Source: an uncultured Flavobacteriales bacterium (GTDB lineage: Bacteria; Bacteroidota; Bacteroidia; Flavobacteriales; Schleiferiaceae). Taken from it: a stretch of 64,000 nt of DNA. The translations under genes and the position numbers were made by a program. Positions 8,872 through 15,233 of the stretch are shown in pieces (within the stretch, counting starts at the first letter, position 1; each line of letters starts with the position of its first letter). Location: the NCBI GenBank assembly GCA_913055685.1, contig CAJXKC010000004.1, positions 148,988 through 212,987 on the forward strand, given 5' to 3'. The notes under the pieces are model-generated. The model saw only the letters and a program-made list of their open reading frames with translations, was not told where the DNA came from and did not search any database.

Positions 8872-9957
8872 ATGAAACCAAAGCACCGCAATGTCCTTTT
8901 AATAGGTTATGATGAGCATTTATGCTTAAGCGTATTATACTGTCTTCGCAAGGAGAAGAATTATAATTTCTACGTTTTAACCACCAATGAGAAGAGCTCT
9001 GCGGGCTACTCCAGGCATGTGAAAGGCTTGGAATACGTTTCCTCTTACGATCAAATCGAAAAAGGAGCGGTAAAATGCATTCAGCAGTGGGATATTGATT
9101 TGTTGATGCCTTTTGGTGAGAAAGAAGGTTTAGCGGTAGCGGAGGCCAAAGATCGTTTGGCCAAGGTATGTCGCATTATGCCCCTTACCGAGCTCAATGA
9201 ATTTCAGATTGCTACTAATAAAAAACGACTAAATAACTTTTTGCTATCCAAGGGCTTACGCCTGATGCCCCAGACTCTGGACCTGGACGACCCCGATTTT
9301 AAATCTAAGTTTCAAAGTTTAAACTTCCCTTTACTCCTTAAACCGGCGGAGGGTGCCTTTGGACGCGGCATTCAAACCTTAAATACCAAAGAGGAAGCGA
9401 TAATGGCTTTGGATGAGGAAGGACTAGATCCCAAAGCACTCTATCTTCAAGAATACGTTGGCGGCAGTGATATCAATTGCAATGTTATCTGTGAAGATGG
9501 TGAGATAAAGCATTATACCATCCAAGAGTCGCCGTTAAAAACGCTCGGCAATTACAATAAGAACGACGACCTTATTTACAAAGATGATCCAGCGGTATTG
9601 GAAGTAGTAAAACCAATGCTTAAAGCCTTGAATTATCAAGGGGTGGCCTGTATCGATTTACGTCGGGATGTACTGCGCAATAAGGTCTATTTATTAGAAG
9701 TAAACGCGCGTTTTTGGGGCTCACTAATGGCTTCTTTAACCCGCGCTGGAGTTAACTTTCCGCTTATCATGCTTAAAATGGGCTTTGGCGAATCGGCACC
9801 TTCCTATCATAAGCGGGAAGGGAAACAAATAGCGGCCTCGACTTTTATTAAAAAGCTGCTTAAGTTCCAATGGCCCAAACCTAGTGAGTTAAAATTCTGG
9901 ACCTATTTGCATGATCCCTACGCGCGTTTCATGAAATATTGGCTGCAAAAATTTTAG
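8872..9957 (+). CDS. ATP-grasp ligase, carbamoyl-phosphate-synthase-like
   Basis: A 361-residue ATP-grasp enzyme. An N-terminal Rossmann-like part (NVLLIGYDEHLCLSVLYCLRKEKNYNFYVLTTN) precedes the ATP-grasp core: FPLLLKPAEGAFGRGIQTL, then LYLQEYVGGSDINCNVICEDGEI, then YLLEVNARFWGSLMASLTRAGVNFPLIML. The NARFWGS segment is the metal-binding part. It belongs to the single-protein CPSase-like ATP-grasp group that forms amide or peptide-like bonds with unknown acceptors, sometimes in cell-surface or natural-product pathways. No biosynthetic neighbours lie here, so the substrate stays open. Confidence 0.82.
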   Translation: MKPKHRNVLLIGYDEHLCLSVLYCLRKEKNYNFYVLTTNEKSSAGYSRHVKGLEYVSSYDQIEKGAVKCIQQWDIDLLMPFGEKEGLAVAEAKDRLAKVCRIMPLTELNEFQIATNKKRLNNFLLSKGLRLMPQTLDLDDPDFKSKFQSLNFPLLLKPAEGAFGRGIQTLNTKEEAIMALDEEGLDPKALYLQEYVGGSDINCNVICEDGEIKHYTIQESPLKTLGNYNKNDDLIYKDDPAVLEVVKPMLKALNYQGVACIDLRRDVLRNKVYLLEVNARFWGSLMASLTRAGVNFPLIMLKMGFGESAPSYHKREGKQIAASTFIKKLLKFQWPKPSELKFWTYLHDPYARFMKYWLQKF

Positions 9958-10015
9958 GGCATTTGCCGTATAGTTTGGGGCACCTAGAAATTGCATCTTT
10001 GAAAAAAGATAATCT

Positions 10016-10765
10016 ATGAATGCATCGAAAGCTATAAGTCTAGGCCTGGCCCTTTTACTATTTAGTGCCTGTGCTAAAGAGGAAGAAGCTCAAAGTCCAG
10101 ACACCTTAAATTTACCCGCTGGAATTAGTGGGGTTGATTATAATTTAGAATGTTCTTTTGCGGCCACGGGTGCTCCTAATCAAGTAGGGGATCAAGCTAG
10201 CTTTTCCTTTGGGAGTGATGGGTCTTTTGCGATTGACTTTAACCCGGCCGACAATGATGGCAATGAGGTTTTTGTTGCTTCGGGCGCACAAGAGGGCAAT
10301 GAGTTTGTATGGGAGGATCAGGGGGCTGGATATAAATATGCCCTAAGCTTAACCGCCGAGGATAGCTTAAATGAAGTAAATGTCTTCGACCTGCAAGGTA
10401 CCTTCCTAAATCAATGGAATCCTATTCCTGATGGTCCGGCTAATTTAAATCTCATTAAGGCCTTGGCCGGAAATTACCCGGTGCAGTCGGTCGATCAAGG
10501 AACCCACAACCGCATGAGCTTTAGCATCGCTGCTGATGGTAGTATCGATTTTGATTCGGGTATTAGTTTTAGCCCTAGCGACTATAATTTGATTACCGAT
10601 CGCATCGATGTTTTGGACGGTATTTGGATCGACATGAAGCCATGGCCCGATGAGCCTTACCCACGCATAGAACTTTTCGTGGACCCCAATGATTCTTCAC
10701 GCCTAGTGAAGGTGATCTACCGACCGAATTACCCTGGCAGTGGATCCACGGAAATAAGTTTATAA
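10016..10765 (+). CDS. Lipoprotein, function unknown
   Basis: A 249-residue lipoprotein with signal peptide and lipobox LLFSAC; C19 would carry the lipid. The mature part has two similar halves of beta-strand sequence, each with an S-x-x-x-DGS-x-x-x-DF segment (SFGSDGSFAIDFN and SIAADGSIDFDSG), suggesting a duplicated small beta domain of lipocalin-like character. I do not recognise a named family. A strong GCAA-tetraloop terminator follows directly. Confidence 0.7.
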   Translation: MNASKAISLGLALLLFSACAKEEEAQSPDTLNLPAGISGVDYNLECSFAATGAPNQVGDQASFSFGSDGSFAIDFNPADNDGNEVFVASGAQEGNEFVWEDQGAGYKYALSLTAEDSLNEVNVFDLQGTFLNQWNPIPDGPANLNLIKALAGNYPVQSVDQGTHNRMSFSIAADGSIDFDSGISFSPSDYNLITDRIDVLDGIWIDMKPWPDEPYPRIELFVDPNDSSRLVKVIYRPNYPGSGSTEISL

Positions 10766-10769
10766 ATAG

Positions 10770-10790
10770 GCCCCGCAAGGGGCTTTTTTT
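10770..10790 (+). terminator. Intrinsic terminator with GCAA tetraloop
   Basis: GCCCC-GCAA-GGGGC followed by T7 directly after the lipoprotein gene: a compact, stable hairpin. Confidence 0.9.
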
Positions 10791-10804
10791 ATATTTTTAG
10801 TTTC

Positions 10805-12010
10805 ATGATAAAGCCCTTGATTCCTGAAAACGAAAAGGAACGATTAGCGAAATTATACGAGTACTCTCTATTAGACTCTTTGGAAGAAGAGGAATACGAT
10901 CAAATTACTCGCCTTGCCTCCAAAATATGCGATACGCCCATTTCTCTTATTTCACTTATCGATAAAGATCGTCAGTGGTTTAAGTCTAAGGTAGGATTGG
11001 ATCAAAAAGAAACCGAAAGAGACACCGCTTTTTGCGCCCATGCCATTAATGAACCCGACCATACCTTTATTGTTGAGGATTCACGAAAAGATGAGCGCTT
11101 TCACGATAATCCCCTGGTCGCTGATGACCCCAATGTGGTATTTTATGCGGGTGTTCCCCTAGTTTGTGATGACCAAGCCTTGGGCACTTTATGCGTAATC
11201 GATAATGAGCCCCGTGAGCTTAGTGATGATCAATTAGAAAGCTTATCGGACCTGGCTAATCAGCTGGTAAAACTCTTTGAACTGCGTAGGAATAAACTGT
11301 TGCTAGAGCGTACAGTTCGAGAGCTGGAACAGCGCAATAAGAATTTGGATGAGTTCGCACGTATCGCTGCTCATGATATAAAATCGCCCTTAGGCAATAT
11401 ATATGGCTTGGTAGAATTATTGGAGCAAAAGACTGCGGACTCCGATCCTGAAACTCAGGAAATAATTGGGATGATTCAGGATTCTGCTAAAGGGCTTAGC
11501 TCCCTGATTGATGGAATTTTAAAACATGCCAAAACCAATTCTTTGTTATTAGAGGAACGGAGCTTCTTTAGTTTAGCGGATCTTATCAAGGATACCTTAA
11601 AGCTCTTGGATCCGAAAGGAAAGCAGGGCTTGTCTTTAGAAATGGAAGGGGAGTCGGTTTACGCCAATAAAGTGGCCATTCAGCAAATCTTGATAAACCT
11701 TATTGCCAATGCCATTAAGTACAACACTAATCCTGAGCCGAAACTAGAAATAGGATTAAAGCAAGAACGTACAAAGGTAATTGTATCGATTAGCGATAAT
11801 GGTCCGGGTATAAAGCCTGAAGACCAAGAAAGAATCTTTAAAATTTTCCATACCACCAGTAATAAGGATGTCAATGGTTCCACCGGCACGGGAATTGGTC
11901 TGGCTACGGTAAAAAGCTTGGTCGAAGGAATGGGCGGTGAAATTAGCCTTAAGTCAGAGATTGGGCAGGGCTCTACCTTTTACGTACATCTCCCGGTAAT
12001 GGACATCTAG
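10805..12010 (+). CDS. GAF-domain sensor histidine kinase
   Basis: A soluble 401-residue kinase. An N-terminal GAF domain (about 20-160) has the pattern ISLISLIDKDRQWFKSKVGLDQKETERDTAFCAHAI and FYAGVPLVCDDQALGTLCVID. A short coiled coil follows, then HisKA with the phosphoacceptor in AAHDIKSPLGNIYGLVELL, and an HATPase domain with the N box (INLIANAIKYN), G1 (DNGPGI), F box (RIFKIF) and G2 (GTGIGLATV). There are no membrane segments, so the input is cytoplasmic. No response regulator is adjacent, and this type often works through a remote partner. Confidence 0.93.
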   Translation: MIKPLIPENEKERLAKLYEYSLLDSLEEEEYDQITRLASKICDTPISLISLIDKDRQWFKSKVGLDQKETERDTAFCAHAINEPDHTFIVEDSRKDERFHDNPLVADDPNVVFYAGVPLVCDDQALGTLCVIDNEPRELSDDQLESLSDLANQLVKLFELRRNKLLLERTVRELEQRNKNLDEFARIAAHDIKSPLGNIYGLVELLEQKTADSDPETQEIIGMIQDSAKGLSSLIDGILKHAKTNSLLLEERSFFSLADLIKDTLKLLDPKGKQGLSLEMEGESVYANKVAIQQILINLIANAIKYNTNPEPKLEIGLKQERTKVIVSISDNGPGIKPEDQERIFKIFHTTSNKDVNGSTGTGIGLATVKSLVEGMGGEISLKSEIGQGSTFYVHLPVMDI

Positions 12011-12032
12011 TTGATACACTTTTGGTTAACTC

Positions 12033-12113
12033 ATGAAGTTCATTAAACTAAGTATTTCTACCGCTTTTCTATTCGTCTTGGAAAGAGGGGCGTTCGTCGA
12101 TTTATCTCTTTGA
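12033..12113 (+). pseudogene. Orphan 26-codon ORF starting like a signal peptide
   Basis: The ORF reads MKFIKLSISTAFLFVLERGAFVDLSL and then stops. The first ~16 residues have the charge and hydrophobic pattern of a secretion signal, but no mature protein follows. Together with the C-terminal fragment about 70 bp downstream it may be the start of a decayed secreted-protein gene. It could equally be chance. Confidence 0.35.
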
Positions 12114-12181
12114 AAAGTATCTTCCTGGAACATATTTGTGTGAATAAATATTTACCATGAAGAGAAAAGGGTTTTTCCTAG

Positions 12182-12310
12182 CCCAAAGAGTTTAACCCCA
12201 TTAAGGAAGCTTATTTAAACTTTTCCATTTGGGCTACCTCTGGTGGTGCTAGTAATACTGACTGGTTTACCGATGCAGCAGGTAACCGCGACTTAACAAA
12301 GATTTATTAA
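12182..12310 (+). pseudogene. Remnant of the C-terminal end of a LruC/DUF4842-like protein
   Basis: The open frame between a TAG (12179-12181) and a TAA (12308-12310) has no start codon but reads like a real protein end: PKEFNPIKEAYLNF, then WATSGGASNTDWFTDAAGN, then RDLTKIY. The pattern of an aromatic-rich helix, W-A-x-SGG, a D-W and a closing short tail is what I recall of the ends of LruC/DUF4842 domain proteins in Bacteroidota. The rest of the gene is missing. A terminator hairpin lies 35 bp downstream, as expected for the 3' end of a once functional gene. Confidence 0.5.
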
Positions 12311-12323
12311 TAGGTCTATCTAT

Positions 12324-12345
12324 ACCCCCTCTATACAGAGCATTC
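12324..12345 (+). repeat. 22-bp inverted repeat, left copy
   Basis: ACCCCCTCTATACAGAGCATTC. The reverse complement recurs at 13678-13699 with one mismatch. The two copies bracket the SlyD-like gene, tRNA-Pro and the XRE gene. Confidence 0.75.
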
Positions 12346-12375
12346 CCTGGCCATTGGTCGGGGTTTGCTTTTTTT
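12345..12375 (+). terminator. Intrinsic terminator after the LruC-like remnant
   Basis: CCCTGGCC-ATT-GGTCGGGG forms an 8-bp stem with two G-U pairs, followed by TTTGCTTTTTTT. No intact gene lies directly upstream, so it seems to be left over from the decayed gene or to end the histidine kinase transcript. Confidence 0.65.
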
Positions 12376-12449
12376 AAGGCCTGACAATAAGTCGGGATTT
12401 AAAGGAAGGCAAGACCTTTGCGACCCTATAGGAAATTAAAATTTAAGTT

Positions 12450-12878
12450 ATGAGTAAAGTAAAGGCCAACGACACCGTACGTGTACACTACACTGGTAAA
12501 TTGGAAAATGGTGAAGTGTTTGACGATTCACGTGGTCGTGAGCCCTTCGAGTTCACTTTAGGTCAGGGTATGGTAATTCCAGGCTTCGAGAACGCTTTAA
12601 TTGATATGGAGGTTAATGAAACCAAATCTGTTAATATTCCTGCCGCTGAAGCTTATGGTGAGCACCGTGCCGAATTAGTACAAGATGTTCCTAAAAATCA
12701 GATTCCCGCCGAAATCAATCCTCAAGTAGGTATGCAATTGGTATCGCAAACCCCAGACGGACAACAGATTCCTATTATGGTTACCGAAGTTAAAGAGGAC
12801 AGCATCACCGTAGATGCCAACCCACCTTTAGCCGGAAAGGACCTAAACTTCGAATTAGAATTGGTGGAAATTAAATAA
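12450..12878 (+). CDS. slyD: SlyD-like FKBP peptidyl-prolyl isomerase
   Basis: A cytoplasmic FKBP-type prolyl isomerase and chaperone, 142 residues. The FKBP core appears as VRVHYTGKLENGEVFDDSRGREPFEFTLGQGMVIPGFENALIDMEVNETKSVNIPAAEAYGEH. The insert-in-flap domain typical of SlyD (LVQDVPKNQIPAEINPQVGMQLVSQTPDGQQIPI) follows, and then the return segment NPPLAGKDLNFELELVEI. It lacks the His/Cys-rich metal tail of E. coli SlyD, as most homologues do. A near-consensus -7 box (GACCTTTG, 12413-12420) precedes it. The symbol is by family resemblance. Confidence 0.9.
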   Translation: MSKVKANDTVRVHYTGKLENGEVFDDSRGREPFEFTLGQGMVIPGFENALIDMEVNETKSVNIPAAEAYGEHRAELVQDVPKNQIPAEINPQVGMQLVSQTPDGQQIPIMVTEVKEDSITVDANPPLAGKDLNFELELVEIK

Positions 12879-12922
12879 GGATTTTGCCGGCTTTTTAGCC
12901 TTCGCAATAGAATTTCCTTTAT

Positions 12923-12930
12923 TACATTTG
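12923..12930 (+). promoter_or_regulatory. -7 promoter element for tRNA-Pro (TACATTTG)
   Basis: A perfect TAnnTTTG, 21 bp before the first base of tRNA-Pro, giving a short 5' leader of about 15 nt. Confidence 0.6.
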
Positions 12931-12951
12931 CAGCCCGCTAATATTGGGCAT

Positions 12952-13024
12952 CGGGATGTAGCTCAGTTGGTAGAGTACACGTCTGGGGGGCGTGTGGTCG
13001 CTGGTTCAAGTCCAGTCATCCCGA
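12952..13024 (+). tRNA. tRNA-Pro (GGG anticodon)
   Basis: A full cloverleaf: acceptor CGGGATG with CATCCCG and discriminator A; D arm GCTC-AGTTGGTA-GAGT; anticodon stem CACGT/GCGTG around CTGGGGG (U33, anticodon GGG); T arm CTGG-TTCAAGT-CCAG. The C1-G72 pair with A73 is characteristic of bacterial tRNA-Pro. CCA is not encoded (ACTAA follows). It is 73 nt long with its own promoter and terminator. Confidence 0.95.
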
Positions 13025-13030
13025 CTAATA

Positions 13031-13059
13031 AAAAAGGCAGCTTTTAAGCTGCCTTTTTT
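13031..13059 (+). terminator. Intrinsic terminator after tRNA-Pro
   Basis: AAAAAGGCAGCTT-TT-AAGCTGCCTTTTTTA forms a perfect stem with a T-run on the right and an A-run on the left, so it may also serve leftward transcription from the XRE gene. Confidence 0.88.
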
Positions 13060-13061
13060 AT

Positions 13062-13130
13062 TAGAGTATAGAATCTAGAACCTAGACTAAACTGTCTAGA
13101 CTCTAAATTCTAGACTCTAGTCTCTAAGCC
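13062..13130. repeat. TCTAGA/GTCTAGACT-rich short-repeat spacer
   Basis: About 70 bp built from variants of TCTAGAAC, CTAGACT, GTCTAGACTC, TCTAGACTCTAG. Related TATAGTCTAG units (two direct copies) lie beyond the other side of the XRE gene at 13634-13663. Not coding. Confidence 0.6.
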
Positions 13131-13493
13131 TCAGCTTACCACCAAATCCACATATTTCGGATTCAGCAATTGCAGTAGCTTATTGTTAAGCTCACGCTGA
13201 TAGTGGATTTCACTCTTTAGAAACTCCACTTCCGAACTGAGACGCTTGTTCTCAATTTTCAACAAATCTTTAGAGCTCACTTCGGTAATCCCTTCCAAGA
13301 GCTCGCAGGGATTGCTACCTAGCAGTTCACAGATCATCACAAAGCGTTCTATGGAAATTGGCGACTGACCATTTTCCATTTTTCGATAGCCACTGGTAGT
13401 AAGGTTTAAATCGGTGGCCAATTGGGCCTGTGAAATTTTTAATTCCAGTCTCCGGGCCTTTAAAAAGCTTCTAAGTTTATCAATATTAACCAT
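13131..13493 (-). CDS. XRE-family helix-turn-helix regulator
   Basis: A 120-residue DNA-binding protein. The N-terminal HTH_3 domain (residues 5-62) reads LRSFLKARRLELKISQAQLATDLNLTTSGYRKMENGQSPISIERFVMICELLG. A C-terminal helix (SSEVEFLKSEIHYQRELNNKLLQLL) looks like a short coiled coil for dimerisation. A palindrome ATTCCCA-CCAA-TGGGAAT lies 18-35 bp upstream and is a good candidate for its own operator. No toxin, phage gene or methylase partner is adjacent. It is bounded by the TCTAGA-rich spacer and by an orphan rightward terminator. Confidence 0.9.
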   Translation of the reverse strand: MVNIDKLRSFLKARRLELKISQAQLATDLNLTTSGYRKMENGQSPISIERFVMICELLGSNPCELLEGITEVSSKDLLKIENKRLSSEVEFLKSEIHYQRELNNKLLQLLNPKYVDLVVS

Positions 13494-13510
13494 AGGCAGA
13501 GCGGACTATT

Positions 13511-13528
13511 ATTCCCACCAATGGGAAT
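13511..13528. promoter_or_regulatory. Palindromic operator candidate upstream of XRE gene
   Basis: ATTCCCA-CCAA-TGGGAAT: perfect 7-bp arms with a 4-bp spacer, just upstream of the XRE start. The position fits autoregulation. Confidence 0.6.
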
Positions 13529-13673
13529 GTGAGGGTCACTTTAATTAGTTCAGCTAAGCTAAATTTGTCAGGTCTAATTACCAAGTTATTAGGTAAATAG
13601 AGATTAACAAAAGGAAAATAGTTTTAAACAGTTTATAGTCTAGCTCCTATTATAGTCTAGATCTGATTCGCAA

Positions 13674-13712
13674 CCAAGAATGCCCTGTATAGAGGGGGTT
13701 CTTGGTTTTTTT
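13674..13712 (+). terminator. Orphan rightward intrinsic terminator
   Basis: CCAAGAA (13674-13680) pairs with TTCTTGG (13699-13705). An inner CCCT/AGGG pairing lies inside the loop, and T7 follows. No plus-strand gene lies upstream back to tRNA-Pro. It overlaps the right copy of the 22-bp inverted repeat and the stop of the ferredoxin-like gene. Confidence 0.75.
13678..13699 (-). repeat. 22-bp inverted repeat, right copy
   Basis: GAATGCCCTGTATAGAGGGGGT is the reverse complement of the left copy at 12324-12345 apart from one base. It forms the loop side of an intrinsic terminator. Confidence 0.75.
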
Positions 13713-13926
13713 ATTTCTCCCTTCGGTAATAGCTTAATGCTCCCGACGGACAAGCATCTATTTGGGCTATAAGCTCATCGCTACTAGCATTTTCGGGTTT
13801 AATCCAGGGTTTCTCCTTGGGATTGTAAACTTGGGGTAAACGGCGCACACAGACACCGGCATGTTGACAAAGCTTGGGTTTCCAAACGATGCTTATTTCT
13901 TGTTGTTTATATTCCTTTTGCTCCAT
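13711..13926 (-). CDS. Small divergent 4Fe-4S (Fer4_19-type) protein
   Basis: A 71-residue protein of the divergent 4Fe-4S mono-cluster family. The motif is KLCQHAGVCVRRLPQVY followed by WIKPENASSDELIAQIDACPSGALSYYR. The usual Cys ligands are C-x5-C and the later CPSGAL cysteine; the family often has a non-standard ligand set. It is probably a small electron carrier or a domain that binds an iron-sulphur cluster for an unknown partner. The stop sits in the T-run of the orphan terminator on the other strand. The region upstream is the repeat-rich gap. Confidence 0.85.
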   Translation of the reverse strand: MEQKEYKQQEISIVWKPKLCQHAGVCVRRLPQVYNPKEKPWIKPENASSDELIAQIDACPSGALSYYRREK

Positions 13927-14114
13927 CTTTCTTTTGCTTTATGGAATCAAGGTATTAAAAGATCTTCGAATTAATGGGATTTCACATTTGTGATAAACTA
14001 CTTCATTGGGCAGTAATTAACCTTTCTGCAAGGTCTACGGCTTCATTTTTCATGGTTTCGGGTATATATTGCCGCGTGAAGGGCAATCCTGGGCCCCGAT
14101 ATAGCAATTCTTGC

Positions 14115-14329
14115 CTATGGTCGGTTGCTTCCTTGACCCCAACACACCATTCCCTCGCTATGGTCGGTTGCTTCCTTGACCCCAACACACCATTCCCTCA
14201 CTATGGTCGGTTGCTTCCTGTGCTGTAACAGACCATTCCCATGCAATGGTCGGTCGCTTCCCATCCTAAGAGAGACCATTCCCTTGCCATGGTCGGTGGC
14301 TTCCCTGGCAATGATCGACTATAGCCTTA
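14115..14329 (+). repeat. 43-bp tandem repeat array, about 5 units
   Basis: Units begin at 14115, 14158, 14201, 14244 and 14287, an exact 43-bp period. Units 1 and 2 differ at one base, units 3-4 keep both ends (ATGGTCGGTNGCTTCC and ACCATTCC) but differ in the middle, and unit 5 is decayed. ATGGTC at the head and GACCAT near the tail of units 3 and 4 are complementary, so each unit can fold as a hairpin. Confidence 0.85.
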
Positions 14330-14357
14330 GCTAAGACGCGGACCTATTTTAATGCGC

Positions 14358-14399
14358 ACTACCATCAATTTAGAGCAGACTACCATTAATTTAGGGCGA
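14358..14399 (+). repeat. Two ~21-bp direct repeats
   Basis: CACTACCATCAATTTAGAG and GACTACCATTAATTTAGGG lie side by side in the noncoding spacer, downstream of the 43-bp array. Confidence 0.55.
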
Positions 14400-14613
14400 C
14401 GGCTTTATCTTTTGTAAGGTCGCTCGCTTCTTGCCCCTCGATCGCTTTATAAATTTTCTTGGTCGATTGCTTCTTGTGCTTAGAGAGGGCAAGTATTTTC
14501 TTCGACCGACCAATAGCAAGGAAAGAACAGGGCATTGCTTTGGTACCGAGAGACCATTAAATTTAAAGCACCGACCAGCATCAGGCGAAAGCCGTTCTAC
14601 TAAATTACAACAT

Positions 14614-14668
14614 CGACCATAGGCGAAGAAGTGAACGACTATAGTCCTACAGTGGATCGACCATAGGC
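14614..14668 (-). repeat. Inverted copies of the CCTATGGTCG element
   Basis: CGACCATAGGCGAAGAA (14614-14630) and CGACCATAGGC (14658-14668) are reverse-complement relatives of TTCTTGCCTATGGTCG at 14108-14123. The spacer is thus bracketed by opposed copies of one element. Confidence 0.6.
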
Positions 14669-14809
14669 AGGGACAGTAACCACTTTAGTACTCAGCTTGC
14701 TAGACCAAGGACAGACTATATTCGGGTCTATCAAGGGGAAAGCTGCTCAAGTTGAGGGCTTTTTGCGCTAAGAGTCTATGTTATACCTTTAAAACCAAAA
14801 TTAGCTCCT

Positions 14810-15226
14810 ATGTCTTTGCAGCCTTTTCATTTAGCGATACCGGTTAAAGAACTTCAAGCAACCCGCCACTTTTACAATAGCCTCTTGGGTTTTTCCGAAG
14901 GTCGTTCTTCCGAGCATTGGGTGGATCTCAATTTCTTTGGACATCAATTGGTCTTGCACCTCGCCGATGGGGCGGGTGAGAAGGAGCATAATCCCGTAGA
15001 TGGCCATTCGGTGCCGGTACCGCATTTTGGAGTAGTCTTAGAATGGGAACATTGGCATGAGTTTAAAGATCGTCTGCTTGCAGCGAAGATCGATTTTGTA
15101 ATTGAACCTTATATCCGTTTTGAAGGTCAGGTAGGGGAGCAGGCTACCATGTTCTTTTTAGACCCATCGGGTAATGCCTTAGAATTTAAGGCTTTCAAAG
15201 ACCCTTCAGAGCTTTTTAAGGCTTAA
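14810..15226 (+). CDS. VOC-family (glyoxalase/dioxygenase-like) protein
   Basis: A 138-residue single-chain VOC fold made of two beta-alpha-beta-beta-beta modules: [23 protein letters not shown] and [20 protein letters not shown]. The metal-binding positions look intact: His in FHLAIPV, His in PHFGV and Glu in NALEFKAF. The segment [15 protein letters not shown] is the classic C-terminal VOC ending. The enzyme type (lyase, isomerase, dioxygenase, resistance protein) cannot be read from the sequence. It is convergent with the lipoprotein gene ending 8 bp away. Confidence 0.85.
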   Translation: MSLQPFHLAIPVKELQATRHFYNSLLGFSEGRSSEHWVDLNFFGHQLVLHLADGAGEKEHNPVDGHSVPVPHFGVVLEWEHWHEFKDRLLAAKIDFVIEPYIRFEGQVGEQATMFFLDPSGNALEFKAFKDPSELFKA

Positions 15227-15233
15227 GCTTCAC

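Larger units (their letters stand above)
13927..14809. other. ~880-bp noncoding, repeat-rich spacer
   Basis: No credible gene. The ORF-track entries here (13974, 14003, 14431) run through tandem repeats. The spacer holds a 43-bp tandem array (14115-14329), two copies of an ACTACCATYAATTTAGRG unit (14358-14399), and inverted CGACCATAGGC elements further right. The reverse frame ending at 14003 has a protein-like tail (TRQYIPETMKNEAVDLAERL) that could be the end of a lost gene, but I do not recognise it. Confidence 0.6.

Noticed and set aside
12952-13024. tRNA-Pro as attachment site of an integrated element
   Set aside because: No integrase and no direct repeat of the tRNA 3' end was seen in the window; the gene has an ordinary promoter and terminator.
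14115-14329. CRISPR array
   Set aside because: Units follow each other with no variable spacers; the middle of units 1 and 2 is identical; no cas genes are present.
13974-14622. ORF-track entries 13974..14228 (+), 14003..14188 (-) and 14431..14622 (+) as genes
   Set aside because: They are translations of tandem repeats or of the spacer between them, with no start context, no recognisable domain and no coding-type composition.
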